Of a stretch of 64,000 nucleotides of DNA, positions 7,480 to 17,097 are shown piece by piece (position 1 is the first letter of the stretch; every line of letters begins with the position of its first letter). The position numbers were made by a program, and so were the translations under genes. The DNA is taken from contig JACONN010000006.1 in NCBI GenBank assembly GCA_014323675.1, positions 868,001 through 932,000 of the forward strand. The letters are read 5' to 3'. This stretch comes from Hormoscilla sp. GM7CHS1pb. GTDB taxonomy: Bacteria; Cyanobacteriota; Cyanobacteriia; Cyanobacteriales; Desertifilaceae. The notes below the pieces were generated by a model. The model saw only the letters and a program-made list of their open reading frames with translations, was not told where the DNA came from and made no database searches.

Positions 7480-9066
7480 ATGTTAAAGCATTTTTCCTAT
7501 GGACTGTCAACTGCTTTGCTGGGTGCAGCTGTGGTCATGGTTCAGCCGCAAGTAGCAGCAGCTTTGACTGTGGGCGAAATACAGTCTATTGCTAAAGAGA
7601 TTACGGTGAAAATAGAAGGACCTGGGGATCCGGGTTCGGGGGTGATTATTGCTAGGGAAGGTAACAGTTACTATGTCCTGACTGCCTATCATGTGGTGGA
7701 ACATATCGGTTCGGGAGATGGAGCTGATGTTAAAACTCATGATGAAGAATATCATCCCCTCGACATCAGCAGCATCAAAAAATTGCCTGATGATGTAGAC
7801 TTAGCAGTAATAAAGTTCGCGAGCGATCGCCCTTACTCAGTGGCCACCCTCTCTAATTTTAATTACCGACTCTACAAAAACCGCGACTATTCCTCCAATG
7901 CAGCTAGCGCTTCCCGCCAGTCAGCGGTGGAGGAAGAGCCATTTATCTTCATTTCGGGATGGCCGCTCCTAGAAGAATCCCTGCTGGTGGTCAACCCAGG
8001 GATTCTATTTGATAATTCTGCTGCTGCCATTTCTCACCCTCTGGTTGGTTCCCAGGGTTACGAACTTGTCTATACCAATCTTTCTCACCCAGGCATGAGC
8101 GGCGGCCCGGTGTTAGATCCGGGTGGGCGGGTGATTGGCATTCATGGCCGGGCAGATGGCAAGCATGTCAAGGAAAATGATGAAATAGTTGGGGAATTTT
8201 TAGCAGAAGTTGGCTCGGTGCGGGTGAAAGTTGGTCTCAGTTTAGGGATTGAGATCCAGACTTTTTTACGGTGGGCATCCCAGCAGGGAATGTCGGATAA
8301 ATTCAGGGTGGAAAATTCTCCTCCTCCTCCGCTCCCAAACATAGAAATAAGCTCTTGGCAACCGCCTGTTTCTACTCCAGATCGTGACAACCCTCTGCAC
8401 TGGATTGATCGCGGCAATCAGTTATGGCGCTTAAAGCGAATGTCGGAGGCTTTGTCAGCTTTTGACCGGGCAATTGACCTGAAGCCAGATTTCTATTTAG
8501 CTTGGTTTGCTAAAGGCTTTGCCTTGGGATTCGATCGGCAATATGCAGCAGCGCTCAGGGCCTGTAACCGGGCAATTAATCTAAAGTCAGACTACTATGA
8601 TGCTTGGTATTGTAAAGCGGGAGCATTACTGGAGTTGCGACAATTCGATGCCGCCCTGGTAGCCCTGAATAGAGCGCTCCGGCTTCAACCTAAAAATTCG
8701 GCTAATTGGGCATTGCAGGGGGAGTTAAGATTTGGCTTGGGTCAATATCGTGGGGCGCTAGAGTCCTTTGACAAAGCGATTGAAATTCGCCGCTCGCAGG
8801 GCCTGCCATCAAAGGCTTTGCTTTGGAACAATCGCGGCTTTGTCTTATTCAAATTGCAACGGTATTCCGAAGCACTTGCTTCCTATGACAGGACGGTTGA
8901 ACTGGATCCGAAATATGTCTCGGCCTGGAATAACCGAGGTCTGACGCTACATGCTTTGGGACGATATCCAGAGGCCCTGGCATCTTTTGAACGGGCGATC
9001 GAGCTTGACCCTAACTATCAAGCCGCGATCGAAAACCGAGATGAGTTGCTCAGACAGGCACCGTAG
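7480..9066 (+). CDS. Secreted trypsin-like serine protease with C-terminal TPRs
   Basis: The 528-residue product starts with a signal peptide (MLKHFSYGLSTALLGAAVV...AAA). Residues 30-265 form a chymotrypsin-fold domain with His71 (TAYHVVEH), Asp107 (DVDLAVIKF) and Ser207 (HPGMSGGPVLD), so the catalytic triad is complete. After a Pro-rich linker, about six TPR units occupy residues 305-525 (for example AWFAKGFALG and ALASYDRTVELDPKYVSAWNNRG). There is no PDZ domain, which separates it from DegP/HtrA. The combination suggests a periplasmic protease with a protein-binding platform; the substrate is unknown. It follows a repeat field and stands as a single gene. Confidence 0.88.
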   Translation: MLKHFSYGLSTALLGAAVVMVQPQVAAALTVGEIQSIAKEITVKIEGPGDPGSGVIIAREGNSYYVLTAYHVVEHIGSGDGADVKTHDEEYHPLDISSIKKLPDDVDLAVIKFASDRPYSVATLSNFNYRLYKNRDYSSNAASASRQSAVEEEPFIFISGWPLLEESLLVVNPGILFDNSAAAISHPLVGSQGYELVYTNLSHPGMSGGPVLDPGGRVIGIHGRADGKHVKENDEIVGEFLAEVGSVRVKVGLSLGIEIQTFLRWASQQGMSDKFRVENSPPPPLPNIEISSWQPPVSTPDRDNPLHWIDRGNQLWRLKRMSEALSAFDRAIDLKPDFYLAWFAKGFALGFDRQYAAALRACNRAINLKSDYYDAWYCKAGALLELRQFDAALVALNRALRLQPKNSANWALQGELRFGLGQYRGALESFDKAIEIRRSQGLPSKALLWNNRGFVLFKLQRYSEALASYDRTVELDPKYVSAWNNRGLTLHALGRYPEALASFERAIELDPNYQAAIENRDELLRQAP

Positions 9067-9103
9067 GATGCTAGAAACCCTGTTTTTCCAATTGCCAACT
9101 CTG

Positions 9104-9670
9104 TTAATTACTTGTCATCTTCAGCCAAGCAAAAATCTGAGCAACTGTCAACTCCAAGTTAATATCCTCTAGCACTGATGGTCGATCGCTGCCTCGCAAC
9201 AGTAATGGTTGTAGTTCTGGGCGGAAAACTAAAATCGACCGATCGGCTGGATCAATTAACCAACCTAGCTTGGCACCATTCTGTAAGCAATAGAGAATTT
9301 TGTCAATTACCCTATTTGAACTTTGTTCGGGTGAGAGAATTTCAATTATCCAATCTGGTAATAATAAAAAGTCATTGGGAACCTCCCCATCAGCATCAAA
9401 TGGGATGCGCGACCATAGGAAAACGGCTATATCAGGTACAATAGAGCGCATGCCAAAGCTACAGCGTAATTCGGGAAAAGCATAAGCAATTTGGGGTGGT
9501 TCCGCGATCTGGTTGATACTATTACAAAGCCTTAGCTGTAATCTGCTATGCTTTCCTTTTGGCATTGGTTTTTGTACGATATCACCGTTAATGTATTCCC
9601 TAGCAGGTTTTGTTTCTGGGAGCTTCAGAAACTCTTCTTTAGTCAATGCTTGAGTAATTGTGCTTGTCAT
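9104..9670 (-). CDS. Uma2-family (DUF820) PD-(D/E)XK nuclease-like protein
   Basis: The 188-residue protein matches the Uma2 family, which is greatly expanded in cyanobacteria. It contains the REYINGDIVQKP strand, VPDIAVFLWSRIP and the core WIIEILSPEQSSNRVIDKILYC segment with the acidic/Glu residues of a PD-(D/E)XK fold, followed by AKLGWLIDPADRSILVF. The cellular role of the family is not established, and many copies are thought to be mobile. It is convergent with the protease gene, and a tandem repeat array lies just upstream. Confidence 0.85.
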   Translation of the reverse strand: MTSTITQALTKEEFLKLPETKPAREYINGDIVQKPMPKGKHSRLQLRLCNSINQIAEPPQIAYAFPELRCSFGMRSIVPDIAVFLWSRIPFDADGEVPNDFLLLPDWIIEILSPEQSSNRVIDKILYCLQNGAKLGWLIDPADRSILVFRPELQPLLLRGSDRPSVLEDINLELTVAQIFAWLKMTSN

Positions 9671-9685
9671 GGATCCTGCTTTTTA

Positions 9686-9856
9686 AGGTCCTTACTACGA
9701 ACGGTAAGGACTTTAGTCCTTACTACGAACCGCAAGGACTAAAGTCCTTACTACGAACGGTAAGGACTTTAGTCCTTACTACGAACCGCAAGGACTTTAG
9801 TTCTTACTACGAACGGCGCTACGAACCGCAAGGACTAAAGTCCTTACTACGAACGA
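9686..9856. repeat. Array of TACTACGAAC / AAGGACTTTAGTCCTT units
   Basis: Six roughly 28-bp units alternate TCCTTACTACGAAC with GGTAAGGACTTTAG or CGCAAGGACTAAAG. Each contains the palindrome AAGGACTTTAGTCCTT. There are no unique spacers, so it is not a CRISPR. A single unit of the same type occurs at 42602-42624, and a degenerate one near 41165. Confidence 0.85.
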
Positions 9857-9859
9857 CTC

Positions 9860-10432
9860 TTACCATAAAGTCCCATTAGGCTGTGGAACGGACTGGGGTT
9901 GAACAGAATTGCTGCCAGAGTCCGTCGGTATGGGAGCCGTCTCTTCCAGATACCGATTCATATCGATATAAACCCGGCCATTTGTTTCACTCAGAGGCCC
10001 CGAAGTCATATTTTTAACTCCCATGAGATTTCTTAATGTTTGACCATGATTTATTCCTGGTTTGAGGGTAAACAATAATCCCGCGCAGGAACCGCCCCAA
10101 CTTTGAGCTACGCACACAACTGGCTGCCGGTTTATGCGCCCCGTTGTCAGGAAGTTTAATGTTTCATTTGTGTTGTATACCTGGAATCTTGCCGATACCT
10201 CCTCACACCGCCTCTCAGGCGTCCAATCCGAACTGCTGAAATAATTTGACACCCACCGAATCACTGGTACATCACCCTGTGCAGTCTGGGCAATGGTTGT
10301 AGGCACGCCGTTCGATATGTCGCAGACAAAGCTGGTTTGAGTCTTGTGAGCGCGACTGGGGCTAGCTGTAAAGGTAGCCGCCAATGTCAGGGCCGAAATG
10401 GCCAGCACTGAAGTCAATAACTGTGGTTTCAT
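9860..10432 (-). CDS. Secreted COP23-domain protein
   Basis: The product, about 190 residues from ATG 10432 (MKPQLLTSVLAISALTLAAT), has a clear signal peptide. The mature part carries hallmarks of the cyanobacterial COP23 (circadian oscillating protein) domain: SFVCDISNGVPTTIAQT, the RWVSNYFSSSDWTPERRCEEVSARFQ stretch and paired cysteines (VVCVAQSWGGSCAGLLFTL). Family members are exported or membrane-associated; the biochemical function is not known. The C-terminus is a Ser/Pro/Gln-rich tail. The next upstream ATG would add only three residues. A repeat B element lies directly upstream and could affect expression. Confidence 0.8.
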   Translation of the reverse strand: MKPQLLTSVLAISALTLAATFTASPSRAHKTQTSFVCDISNGVPTTIAQTAQGDVPVIRWVSNYFSSSDWTPERRCEEVSARFQVYNTNETLNFLTTGRINRQPVVCVAQSWGGSCAGLLFTLKPGINHGQTLRNLMGVKNMTSGPLSETNGRVYIDMNRYLEETAPIPTDSGSNSVQPQSVPQPNGTLW

Positions 10433-10501
10433 AAGGCACAAGAAAATCTACTATATCTAAAGATTGTAATTCATAATTCTCGCCGGGCGACAAAGCTTGA
10501 G

Positions 10502-10742
10502 GGAGTAGTGATAAACATGTAGTGATTCCATGCCTGCCCTGGTCTGTCCCAATACCTCTCGATATGCTGCGTTTTTCTCCCATTCGGGAGGCCAAAGGCT
10601 TGAAATCCCGTTATTTTACTCGTCTTTGGGGGCAAAACCATTCCAAGTATTGTAGCCCTCCTGGGTTTCAATCTCTAATATCACTACTTGTACCCTCAAT
10701 CTTCGGCAGACCGTCTATCATAATTGAGTATGACCCACTACC
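10502..10742. repeat. Dispersed repeat B, copy with internal insertion
   Basis: The left end holds GTAGTGATAAACATGTAGTG. The interior is related to the copy at 24111-24299 (for example TCTGTCCCAATA and ATTTTTC..GGGAGGC blocks). The right end reads ATCACTACTTGT, then about 40 bp of unrelated DNA, then GACCCACTACC. The 40 bp therefore splits the terminal repeat, and CTCAAT/ATTGAG lies near its ends. No coding capacity is seen. Confidence 0.7.
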
Positions 10743-10774
10743 CCCCAGCTTTTGACCATGAATATTGTTCCAAA

Positions 10775-11764
10775 TCAGCCGCCGATCAATGCTTCGACAA
10801 ACTCATAGCTGGAAAATGGTCGCAAATCTTCTATCCCTTCTCCAGCGCCAATAAAGCGAATAGGTAAACCCAATTGTTCTGCTACCGCCAGAGCCACGCC
10901 GCCTTTAGCTGTTCCATCCAGCTTCGTTAACACCACACCACTCAGGGACGCCACCTCACGGAATATCTCAGCTTGCCGCAGACCATTCTGACCTAGGGTA
11001 GCATCCAAAACTAGCAAGGATTCCACCCGGGCGTCGGGGGCTTTTTTATCGATAATGCGGCGAATTTTCCTCAGTTCCTCCATCAGATTTTGCTTGTTTT
11101 GCAATCGTCCCGCCGTGTCTATCAGCAGCAGTTCCGTATTCCGGGCTTGGGCCGCAGCGATCGCATCGAACACCACAGCTGCCGGGTCAGTATTTTGGCC
11201 CTGGTTAGCAATCACCTCAGTCCCACTGCGGGTGCCCCAAACCTTTATCTGTTCTACTGCTGCTGCCCGGAAAGTATCTGCCGCGCCAATTAAGCAGCGA
11301 TAGTCTGACGTTTGAGCCAAGTGAGCTATCTTGCCAATCGTAGTTGTTTTACCCACACCATTGACCCCAGTCACTAGCCAGATATTCAGAGTATCTTTTT
11401 CCGGGGCGAAGTTTTTGTCATACCCCTTACCACCGGGATTGTCAAGTATATCCCGCAGCACTTGCTTCATATAGGCGATCGCCGCCTCTGGTGGTAGCGT
11501 CTCCTCTCTCAGCTTAGCCTGAAGTCTGTCAATAATCCGATCGCATACCTGCACCCCCACATCAGCAGACAGCAGTAGGGCCTCTATTTCCGTCACCGCA
11601 TCTTGATTCAGCGGTCCTTGACCGACAATTGCCTTCAGTTGGTTGATCAAACTCCGACGGGTTTTACCTAAACCTTGGCGCAGCCGTTTCAGCCAGGTTA
11701 TTTCCTCCACAGAAACTCGATCGGGACGACGCCCTTGGGCTTTTAGCACTTCCGCTGACCACAC
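10775..11764 (-). CDS. ftsY: Signal recognition particle receptor FtsY, NG domain only
   Basis: FtsY is the membrane-associated GTPase that receives SRP-ribosome complexes at the Sec translocon. The NG core is complete: N-domain helices from TWLKRLRQGLGKTRRSLINQ, P-loop GVNGVGKT at residues 133-140, DTFRAAA, DTAGRLQNK, TKLDGTAKGG and the C-terminal GLPIRFIGAGEGIEDLRPF. The first usable start is GTG 11764 with AAGG just upstream. Coding similarity to FtsY continues a little further (AVEIAFDEGF) but a TAG at 11835-11837 closes the frame. The usual cyanobacterial acidic N-terminal region of about 150 residues is therefore missing, replaced by the rsbU-like duplicate. E. coli FtsY lacking most of its A domain remains functional, so activity is plausible. 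Confidence 0.9.
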   Translation of the reverse strand: MWSAEVLKAQGRRPDRVSVEEITWLKRLRQGLGKTRRSLINQLKAIVGQGPLNQDAVTEIEALLLSADVGVQVCDRIIDRLQAKLREETLPPEAAIAYMKQVLRDILDNPGGKGYDKNFAPEKDTLNIWLVTGVNGVGKTTTIGKIAHLAQTSDYRCLIGAADTFRAAAVEQIKVWGTRSGTEVIANQGQNTDPAAVVFDAIAAAQARNTELLLIDTAGRLQNKQNLMEELRKIRRIIDKKAPDARVESLLVLDATLGQNGLRQAEIFREVASLSGVVLTKLDGTAKGGVALAVAEQLGLPIRFIGAGEGIEDLRPFSSYEFVEALIGG

Positions 11765-11800
11765 AAAGCCTTCATCGAACGCAATTTCTACGGCAGAATC

Positions 11801-12254
11801 CTCACTTCCCGATCCAGGACTGCTGATATCTGGCTAATATCAACTGGTTCGTCTCCATCCCGAGGTGTGAATTGACGATTGACTGTTTCCAGGGCTTTGC
11901 GGATATCCTGACATTGAACAGTATCGTGGCAATGCATTTGATCTAGCCTTAGCTGACCATTGGGCTTAAACAGCACCAATGCACCACCATCGGCATCTGT
12001 CACCCGAGATGCGATCAGAGGAATTAATTCCAGAAACTGATTCAGGTTATTGAAGCTGCGCAGGGCAAACCCTAGAGAAATCAACAAGTCTTGGGTTTTA
12101 TTCTGTTCGCGGCGCAACCGGGCCACCAGTTCCTTGAGGGCAACAACTGGGTTTTTTCTGGTGAGGCAATGTCATTGCTGCCGCAGTGCAGATCCCTCGC
12201 ACCAGTGTGAGAGTTCTGTTGGTCCGGCTGATGTGGAATGGGCAGAGTGGTCAT
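11801..12254 (-). pseudogene. Truncated duplicate of the RsbU-like gene
   Basis: The copy keeps the start region (ATG at 12254) and about 150 codons of the parent at 2785-4221, ending inside the GAF region at DREV followed by ILP and TAG. It has T6 where the parent has T7, so the N-terminal frame is shifted relative to the rest; an internal start near 12126 reads on as MARLRREQNKTQDLLISLGF. It contains no phosphatase domain. Because it retains the parent's upstream region, it may supply the promoter now serving ftsY, whose start lies 24 bp after the fragment's stop. Confidence 0.88.
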
Positions 12255-12502
12255 CAGACAGCGGTATAGGATGGTCTAGAGGTTAAGGTTGATAGTAGGA
12301 GCGCCCAGAACCTGGTCTTTTGTCTAGGGTAATTTTACGGCTATACAGCATAGCATTATTTCCTGTAACTTGACGGGCAGGAGTTATTTTAACGGTCATG
12401 CCTGTCGGATATTGGAGTTGGTGGTTCTGCTGTTGGCGGGAATTTTAGCGAATTCTCAGATGATAACGGTATAATTTTCTACCAGTTGTGGTAATTTTAT
12501 GC
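11801..12502. repeat. Segmental duplication, derived copy (702 bp)
   Basis: This is a near-identical copy of 3767-4469, placed directly upstream of the truncated ftsY. Its right boundary (ATTTTATGC) abuts a fragment of repeat B at 12503. Confidence 0.9.
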
Positions 12503-12526
12503 GGTAGTAATAAACATGTAGTGATG
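12503..12526. repeat. End fragment of dispersed repeat B
   Basis: GTAGTAATAAACATGTAGTG differs by one base from the conserved end of repeat B. It abuts the breakpoint of the segmental duplication. Confidence 0.6.
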
Positions 12527-12532
12527 GCACAA

Positions 12533-12710
12533 CTAACCCAATAAACATTTGTTATAATGATGCACAAAATCCCAAATGGCTCCAATATGATTTTCTAGCT
12601 TCTTGTCAAACGATCGTGTTTGACTCGCGAACATCAGGATGCTCATGTTTCTTAAGATGTTGTTGCAAAGTTGTTTTCTGATCTAATGTTAGATAATTTT
12701 TGATTGGCAT
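12533..12710 (-). pseudogene. Internally deleted IS630-type transposase remnant
   Basis: From ATG 12710 the minus strand reads MPIKNYLTLDQKTTLQQHLK and about ten more residues, typical of the start of IS630-family transposases. In another frame it continues directly with DKKLENHIGAIWDFVHHYN and a stop at 12533-12535, the usual C-terminus of the same family. The catalytic middle is gone, leaving about 178 bp. It is a deletion derivative that could be moved only in trans. Confidence 0.75.
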
Positions 12711-12750
12711 AATTACACTCCTAATTCTAACTCAATTATATGCAATTTAG

Positions 12751-12921
12751 ATGCGCGACAGCTTAATAATGCGTTTGCTCAAAAAGCGTTTTGGAGAAAT
12801 TTCCGTCGCCATAACTAGCCAAGTTGAAAACATATCTTTGGCAGATTTGGAAAGTTTAACAGAGGAGGTTTTGGATTTTCAGAGCTTGCAGGACTTAGAA
12901 AGTTGGTTAGAGGATCGATAA
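12751..12921 (+). pseudogene. DUF4351 C-terminal fragment
   Basis: The 56-residue frame reads MRDSLIMRLLKKRFGEISVA and later LADLESLTEEVLDFQSLQDL, the pattern of the DUF4351 domain found at the C-terminus of Rpn/PD-(D/E)XK-type proteins in cyanobacteria. The nuclease part is absent, so this is a leftover 3' end in a stretch of scraps. Confidence 0.65.
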
Positions 12922-13034
12922 ACCCGTAGGCCTTTCCCGCTTTTTTCAGAAAGAAGAGGAAAGGGGGCGATCGCCCTGACAACAATAGTTTCCCAAAACT
13001 AAGCCTAAGAATTGCGAGCGGGCTCGATGCCCGC

Positions 13035-13255
13035 TTCTCGCGCGCGTAAAATAACAACTTCCGGTTCATTTCCTTAATGGTATTCCCTGGAGAAAGAATC
13101 TCAAAGACCACCTGGGGGGCGATCTGATTCTCTTTCCACTGTTTATAAGAACCTCGATCGCCTTTTTCGACACCAAACAATTCCGGAAGTTTATATATGT
13201 TCCCGATCGCAGCGAAGTAGACAGCGGGACGTTGAGGGTTAATTAACCATCCTAG
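13035..13255 (-). pseudogene. Uma2-family gene fragment
   Basis: The minus strand reads QRPAVYFAAIGNIYKLPELF, then a middle section, then APQVVFEILSPGNTIKEMNR and KLLFYARE, the central part of a Uma2 protein. It has no start, stops after the core and runs into unrelated sequence around 13030. An upstream TAG closes the frame. Confidence 0.7.
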
Positions 13256-13421
13256 CTAAATTGTAATAAATGACTGTAATCCAACTAAATTGAATTGTCT
13301 TATCTGCCATATTTAATTAACTCAATGTAGAATCGACTCATAGCACAACTATTTGTCTAGTATCTTACCACAGGGATTCAATTAATTACCTCCCATGAGA
13401 ATCGTCGGGAAAATTCAAAAT

Positions 13422-14156
13422 TCAAAATGCTTTTGGAGCATCGCTTTTTGGCCATCCTAAACGGGTTGGCTGTTGATAAACTCGCTTTAATGTGTTAACA
13501 TCTCTAGCAGAAATCTCTGGAGGATAGCGCACCTGAGAAAAATACATGACATCCCTCTGGTCAGGAGAATGTCCCCATATTCCCAGAGCATGACCCATTT
13601 CGTGACGTGCCGTTGCTGTCGTGTACTCAGATGTCTGGTTCGGGCTTAACCAGATAATAAACTTATGTGACAAAATCCCGGATGCATTATAATATAGCTC
13701 AAAGCGAGTTGACCCAGCCCGCACTCGACCTAACTCTCCGTTAGGGCCCAACTGCAACGGCGGATTTTTGCGCTTAATGATTATATCTGCCATTTCTTGC
13801 CGTTCTACTACCTTTAAGGGCAAATAAACTTGCCATTGGACTACCCCAAGCCATACCGCCTTTCGCCATTCTTGCCCGCGACCATCTCCCGATGATGAGT
13901 CTAGATAAATTTTAATCGGAAAGGACGACCATACTAGATAACCTACCTCGCTTGGCTGCACTCGCTCAAAATAATCGCCACTCTCTTTTCCCGAATGCCA
14001 TTGGGCCAGACTGGGCGGTAGCGGATGGGCTACAAGGGGTGGTTTTGGTCCTTCTGTCGCCCGGAGACTATTGTAGAACAGATGCGGACAATGACTGGCG
14101 ATCGCTAGGATACAAGATGCGATCGCCACTCCTAAAATCAGCCATAACTGCCGCAT
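13422..14156 (-). CDS. Predicted secreted metzincin (M10-like) metalloprotease
   Basis: The 244-residue product has an N-terminal hydrophobic signal/anchor (LWLILGVAIASCILAIA) and the zinc motif HEMGHALGIWGH at residues 185-196, the HExxHxxGxxH signature with three His ligands, followed by a Met-turn-like DVMY at 203-206. It is shorter than most matrixins and has no extra domain. Its ATG overlaps the secG stop by one base (TAATG), so translational coupling in a gpmI-secG-protease run is likely. The substrate is unknown; location outside the cytoplasm is inferred. Confidence 0.8.
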   Translation of the reverse strand: MRQLWLILGVAIASCILAIASHCPHLFYNSLRATEGPKPPLVAHPLPPSLAQWHSGKESGDYFERVQPSEVGYLVWSSFPIKIYLDSSSGDGRGQEWRKAVWLGVVQWQVYLPLKVVERQEMADIIIKRKNPPLQLGPNGELGRVRAGSTRFELYYNASGILSHKFIIWLSPNQTSEYTTATARHEMGHALGIWGHSPDQRDVMYFSQVRYPPEISARDVNTLKRVYQQPTRLGWPKSDAPKAF

Positions 14157-14386
14157 TAACCTAACCAGTTAGCGCTCAAAATCACGGTTAAGCCTATAAA
14201 CATCACCGTCAGGGTCCAGGTAATGCGGTTGAGAGCAGTTTCGGCACCCTTAGTACTGGTAAACAGTTGAGCTTGTCCGCCAATACCGCCGAGGCCATCT
14301 CCTTTAGGGCTATGCAGCAATACTAAGACGATCAAACCCACGGCCGACACGACCCAAATAATTTCTAGGATGTTGTTAACATTCAT
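14156..14386 (-). CDS. secG: Preprotein translocase subunit SecG
   Basis: SecG is the small, non-essential subunit of the SecYEG channel. The 76-residue protein has two hydrophobic segments (IIWVVSAVGLIVLVLLHS and WTLTVMFIGLTVILSANW) separated by the conserved KGDGLGGIGGQAQLF loop and TKGAETALNRIT, as in cyanobacterial SecG. Length is normal. It lies 90 bp downstream of gpmI and overlaps the start of the metalloprotease gene. Location: plasma and/or thylakoid membrane. Confidence 0.93.
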   Translation of the reverse strand: MNVNNILEIIWVVSAVGLIVLVLLHSPKGDGLGGIGGQAQLFTSTKGAETALNRITWTLTVMFIGLTVILSANWLG

Positions 14387-14475
14387 AGGTTAATCGAAAG
14401 AAAATTATACACAAGTACTGTCCACAGTTGTCTTAGAGGTGGTCAACCCACAACTGACAACCCACAACTGACAAT

Positions 14476-16075
14476 TTACCGGGACAGTCGCACCGGAGAA
14501 CGATTCTGTTGCACTTGATAGGCAGGTAATCGCAACATCGATTTACCTGTCATTTCCAAGGGCTGCGGTAGCCTTAAAATCTCCAGGATCGTCGGCGCGA
14601 TGTCGGCTAAACGACCATCACTCCTGAGACCGACTTCAGGCCCCATGTCCTGGGATTTTTAATCCTTCCCCTTCTATCAGGATAAACGGAACTGGGTTGG
14701 TTGTGTGAGCTGTCCAGGGGTTGCCCGCAACGTCAAGCATCAGTTCCGCATTGCCGTGGTCTGCTGTAATGATTACTGTTCCTCCTACTCGGTTGACTGT
14801 TTCCACCAGCTGTCCCAAACATCGATCTACTGTTTGTATGGCTTGGACTGCCGCTGGTTGTATGCCCGTGTGACCTACCATGTCCGGGTTGGCGTAGTTG
14901 ATCGCTATCAGGGAGTATATCTGTTGGGCGATCGCAGCACAGGCTTCATCTGTTACTGCCGCTGCGGACATTTCCGGCGTTTGGTCGTAGGTTGGCACCA
15001 TCGGACTCTGGACCAGATAGCGGTCCTCTCCAGGAAGGGGTTCCTCTAAACCGCCATTGAAGAAATAGGTCACGTGGGCGTACTTTTCCGTTTCTGCAGT
15101 TCTAAACTGTCGCAGTCCATGCTGGGCTATCACTTCTCCCAGAATATTACTCAGGTTCTGGGGTTCAAAGGCTACTAAGACTGGCAAACTCGGATCGTAC
15201 TGGGTAAAGGTGACAAAGGTCAAAGGCTCGAGAAGCTCTCGTTCAAACCCTGTAAACTCCCGGTCTACAAAGACTTGGGTCAGATGTCGGGCCCTGTCTG
15301 GGCGGAAATTAAAGAATACCACCCCGTCTCCGGGTTCCACTGCACCGGGGGCTATCCGCGTCGGCACCACGAACTCATCTGTCACTCCCCTATTATAGGA
15401 AGCCTGCAATACCTCTACTGCGCTACCATCGCATCCTGGACCATCGGTAGTCATCAGGTCGTAGGCTTTTTGGATCCGGTCCCAGCGTTTGTCCCGGTCC
15501 ATTGCATAGTAACGACCGCTGAGGGTGACGATGCGCCCGACTCCGATTTTTTCTATATAGTCTTGAAGGCGTCCGATCGCCTTCACGCCATCAGTAGGAT
15601 AAGTATCCCTACCATCGGTGATCGCGTGGATGCAAACCTGGGAAATCTCCTGAGCTGCTGCTATATCCAGCAGTCCCAATAAATGGTCCAGATGGGAATG
15701 TACGCCCCCTTCCGAACACAGCCCTACTAAATGTAGCTTACCGTCGCGGGCGCGAAAGTCACCCCATAGTTTCCCTAGGGCGAGATTCTCGGCCAGGGAA
15801 CCATCTTCTACTGCATCTGATATCCGGACTAATTCTTGCTTGACTATCCGCCCTGCGCCGATATTCACGTGACCCACTTCCGAGTTTCCCATTTGACCCT
15901 CTGGTAGTCCCACATCTTTGCCTGAGGTTCTGATTAAGGTACTCGGATAAGCCGCCCAGAGGCTATCCATTACGGGAGTTTTCGCGGCGGCAATAGCGTT
16001 TCCCTCACTAGCTTCGCGGTAACCCCAGCCATCTAAAATGACTAGCACTACAGGGGATACAGGTGCTTGCGTCAT
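14476..16075 (-). CDS. gpmI: 2,3-bisphosphoglycerate-independent phosphoglycerate mutase, frameshifted near the 3' end
   Basis: GpmI interconverts 3- and 2-phosphoglycerate using two Mn2+ ions and a phosphoserine. The protein starts MTQAPVSPVVLVILDGWGYR and shows MGNSEVGHVNIGAGRI (the GNSEVGH serine motif), HAITDGRDT, GRYYAMDRD and TADHGNAE. The first frame stops after KIPGHGA at 14636, but the other frame continues at once with PEVGLRSDGRLADIAPTILE and about 34 more residues to TAA 14476, the normal C-terminus. Removing one G from CATGGGGCC restores the whole protein. The gene is essential for glycolysis and carbon fixation in most cyanobacteria, so a sequence error is the simplest reading. 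Followed by secG. Confidence 0.93.
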
Positions 16076-17097
16076 ACTCGTTCACCAAGCTTTACGTCTA
16101 ATTTCTCCCGCCCATCTTACCATTCTGCTTCTGACTTGCAATACTTGCTACAATACTCCGGACTTTCTTAGGAGGCTATGGGAGCATCCCACTAATGCAA
16201 TGAGTAAATATACTTAGAATACGAGCCAAGTAGTGAGATCATTAGCAAAAGGGTAGACAATGGGCTAAAATAGGGATGAAACTCACCCGCCAGAAGCATT
16301 CCGATGAAACTTGAAGAACTCTGCGAACTCAACCAGGCTCTGAAAACCATCGCACGCATTTTGTACAAGAATACACCCTCCGATCGCGCACTGCGTAGCG
16401 GAGGGGGCCCGGAGCGTGCAGCCATGCGATTGCAAGATTTTGAAGGTGTGGTGCTCGCAGTGCGCGACCATATGTTAGAGACAGTCGGACCGGAGTTAGG
16501 AAATTTTTTTATCCGATCGCGCAGCGTGGCGCAGCCATAGCAAGTCAAACACAAAGTGGACGGAGTCGCTATATCGATAGCTGCATCGGAACGCTGAGGG
16601 TAACGAGCAAGCAAGCACAGCGTCTTGGTCTAGCAGCCCGCACCCGCATCAGTCCGCACTTGGAACGATGCTCCCTGCTGCTGACAGCAAACGAGTCCTA
16701 TGCTCACGCCGAACAAGACATCTTGATGTTGACAGGAATGAAAGTCTCGCACAGCACACAGCATCGGCTCGTTCATCGCAGTGAGTTCCCTCTTGCCAAG
16801 GCCAAAGAGCCAGTGAAAGCGGTGAGCGCCGACGGGGGCAAAGTGCGTTTACGGACTCCCAAAGGAGAGCCGAGCCAGTGGAAAGACTACTTGACGGTAG
16901 CTTTGCACTCACAGGTATGTATGGCAGCGTTTCACGACAACGAGTTCCTGATTAATTAGACATCTCCAAAAATAAAACCCTTGTCAGATATGAATTTCAA
17001 GCTCCACCTCACATTCTCACATATGTTACTCAAACGGTAGCATCTGGGTTTGATAGATTTCCTGTTAATAAAGCGCTCCAAAGATGGTATTGATTAA

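Noticed and set aside
7094-7510. Minus-strand frames across the 45-bp repeat
   Set aside because: The repeated VVRAVRVVRPLDI arises only from the tandem DNA repeat, and the frame overlaps the start of the protease gene.
9686-9856. Regular array that could be taken for a CRISPR
   Set aside because: The units run head to tail with only two alternating variants and no unique spacers, and no cas genes are near.
10362-10755. Short frames on both strands
   Set aside because: They lie in repeat B and its insertion and are not conserved between the two copies of the element.
12735-12760. 15-base match AGATGCGCGACAGCT also found near 55133
   Set aside because: The two sites lie in different contexts (near a DUF4351 fragment and inside IS66), and two copies are not enough to define an element. 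It remains unexplained.
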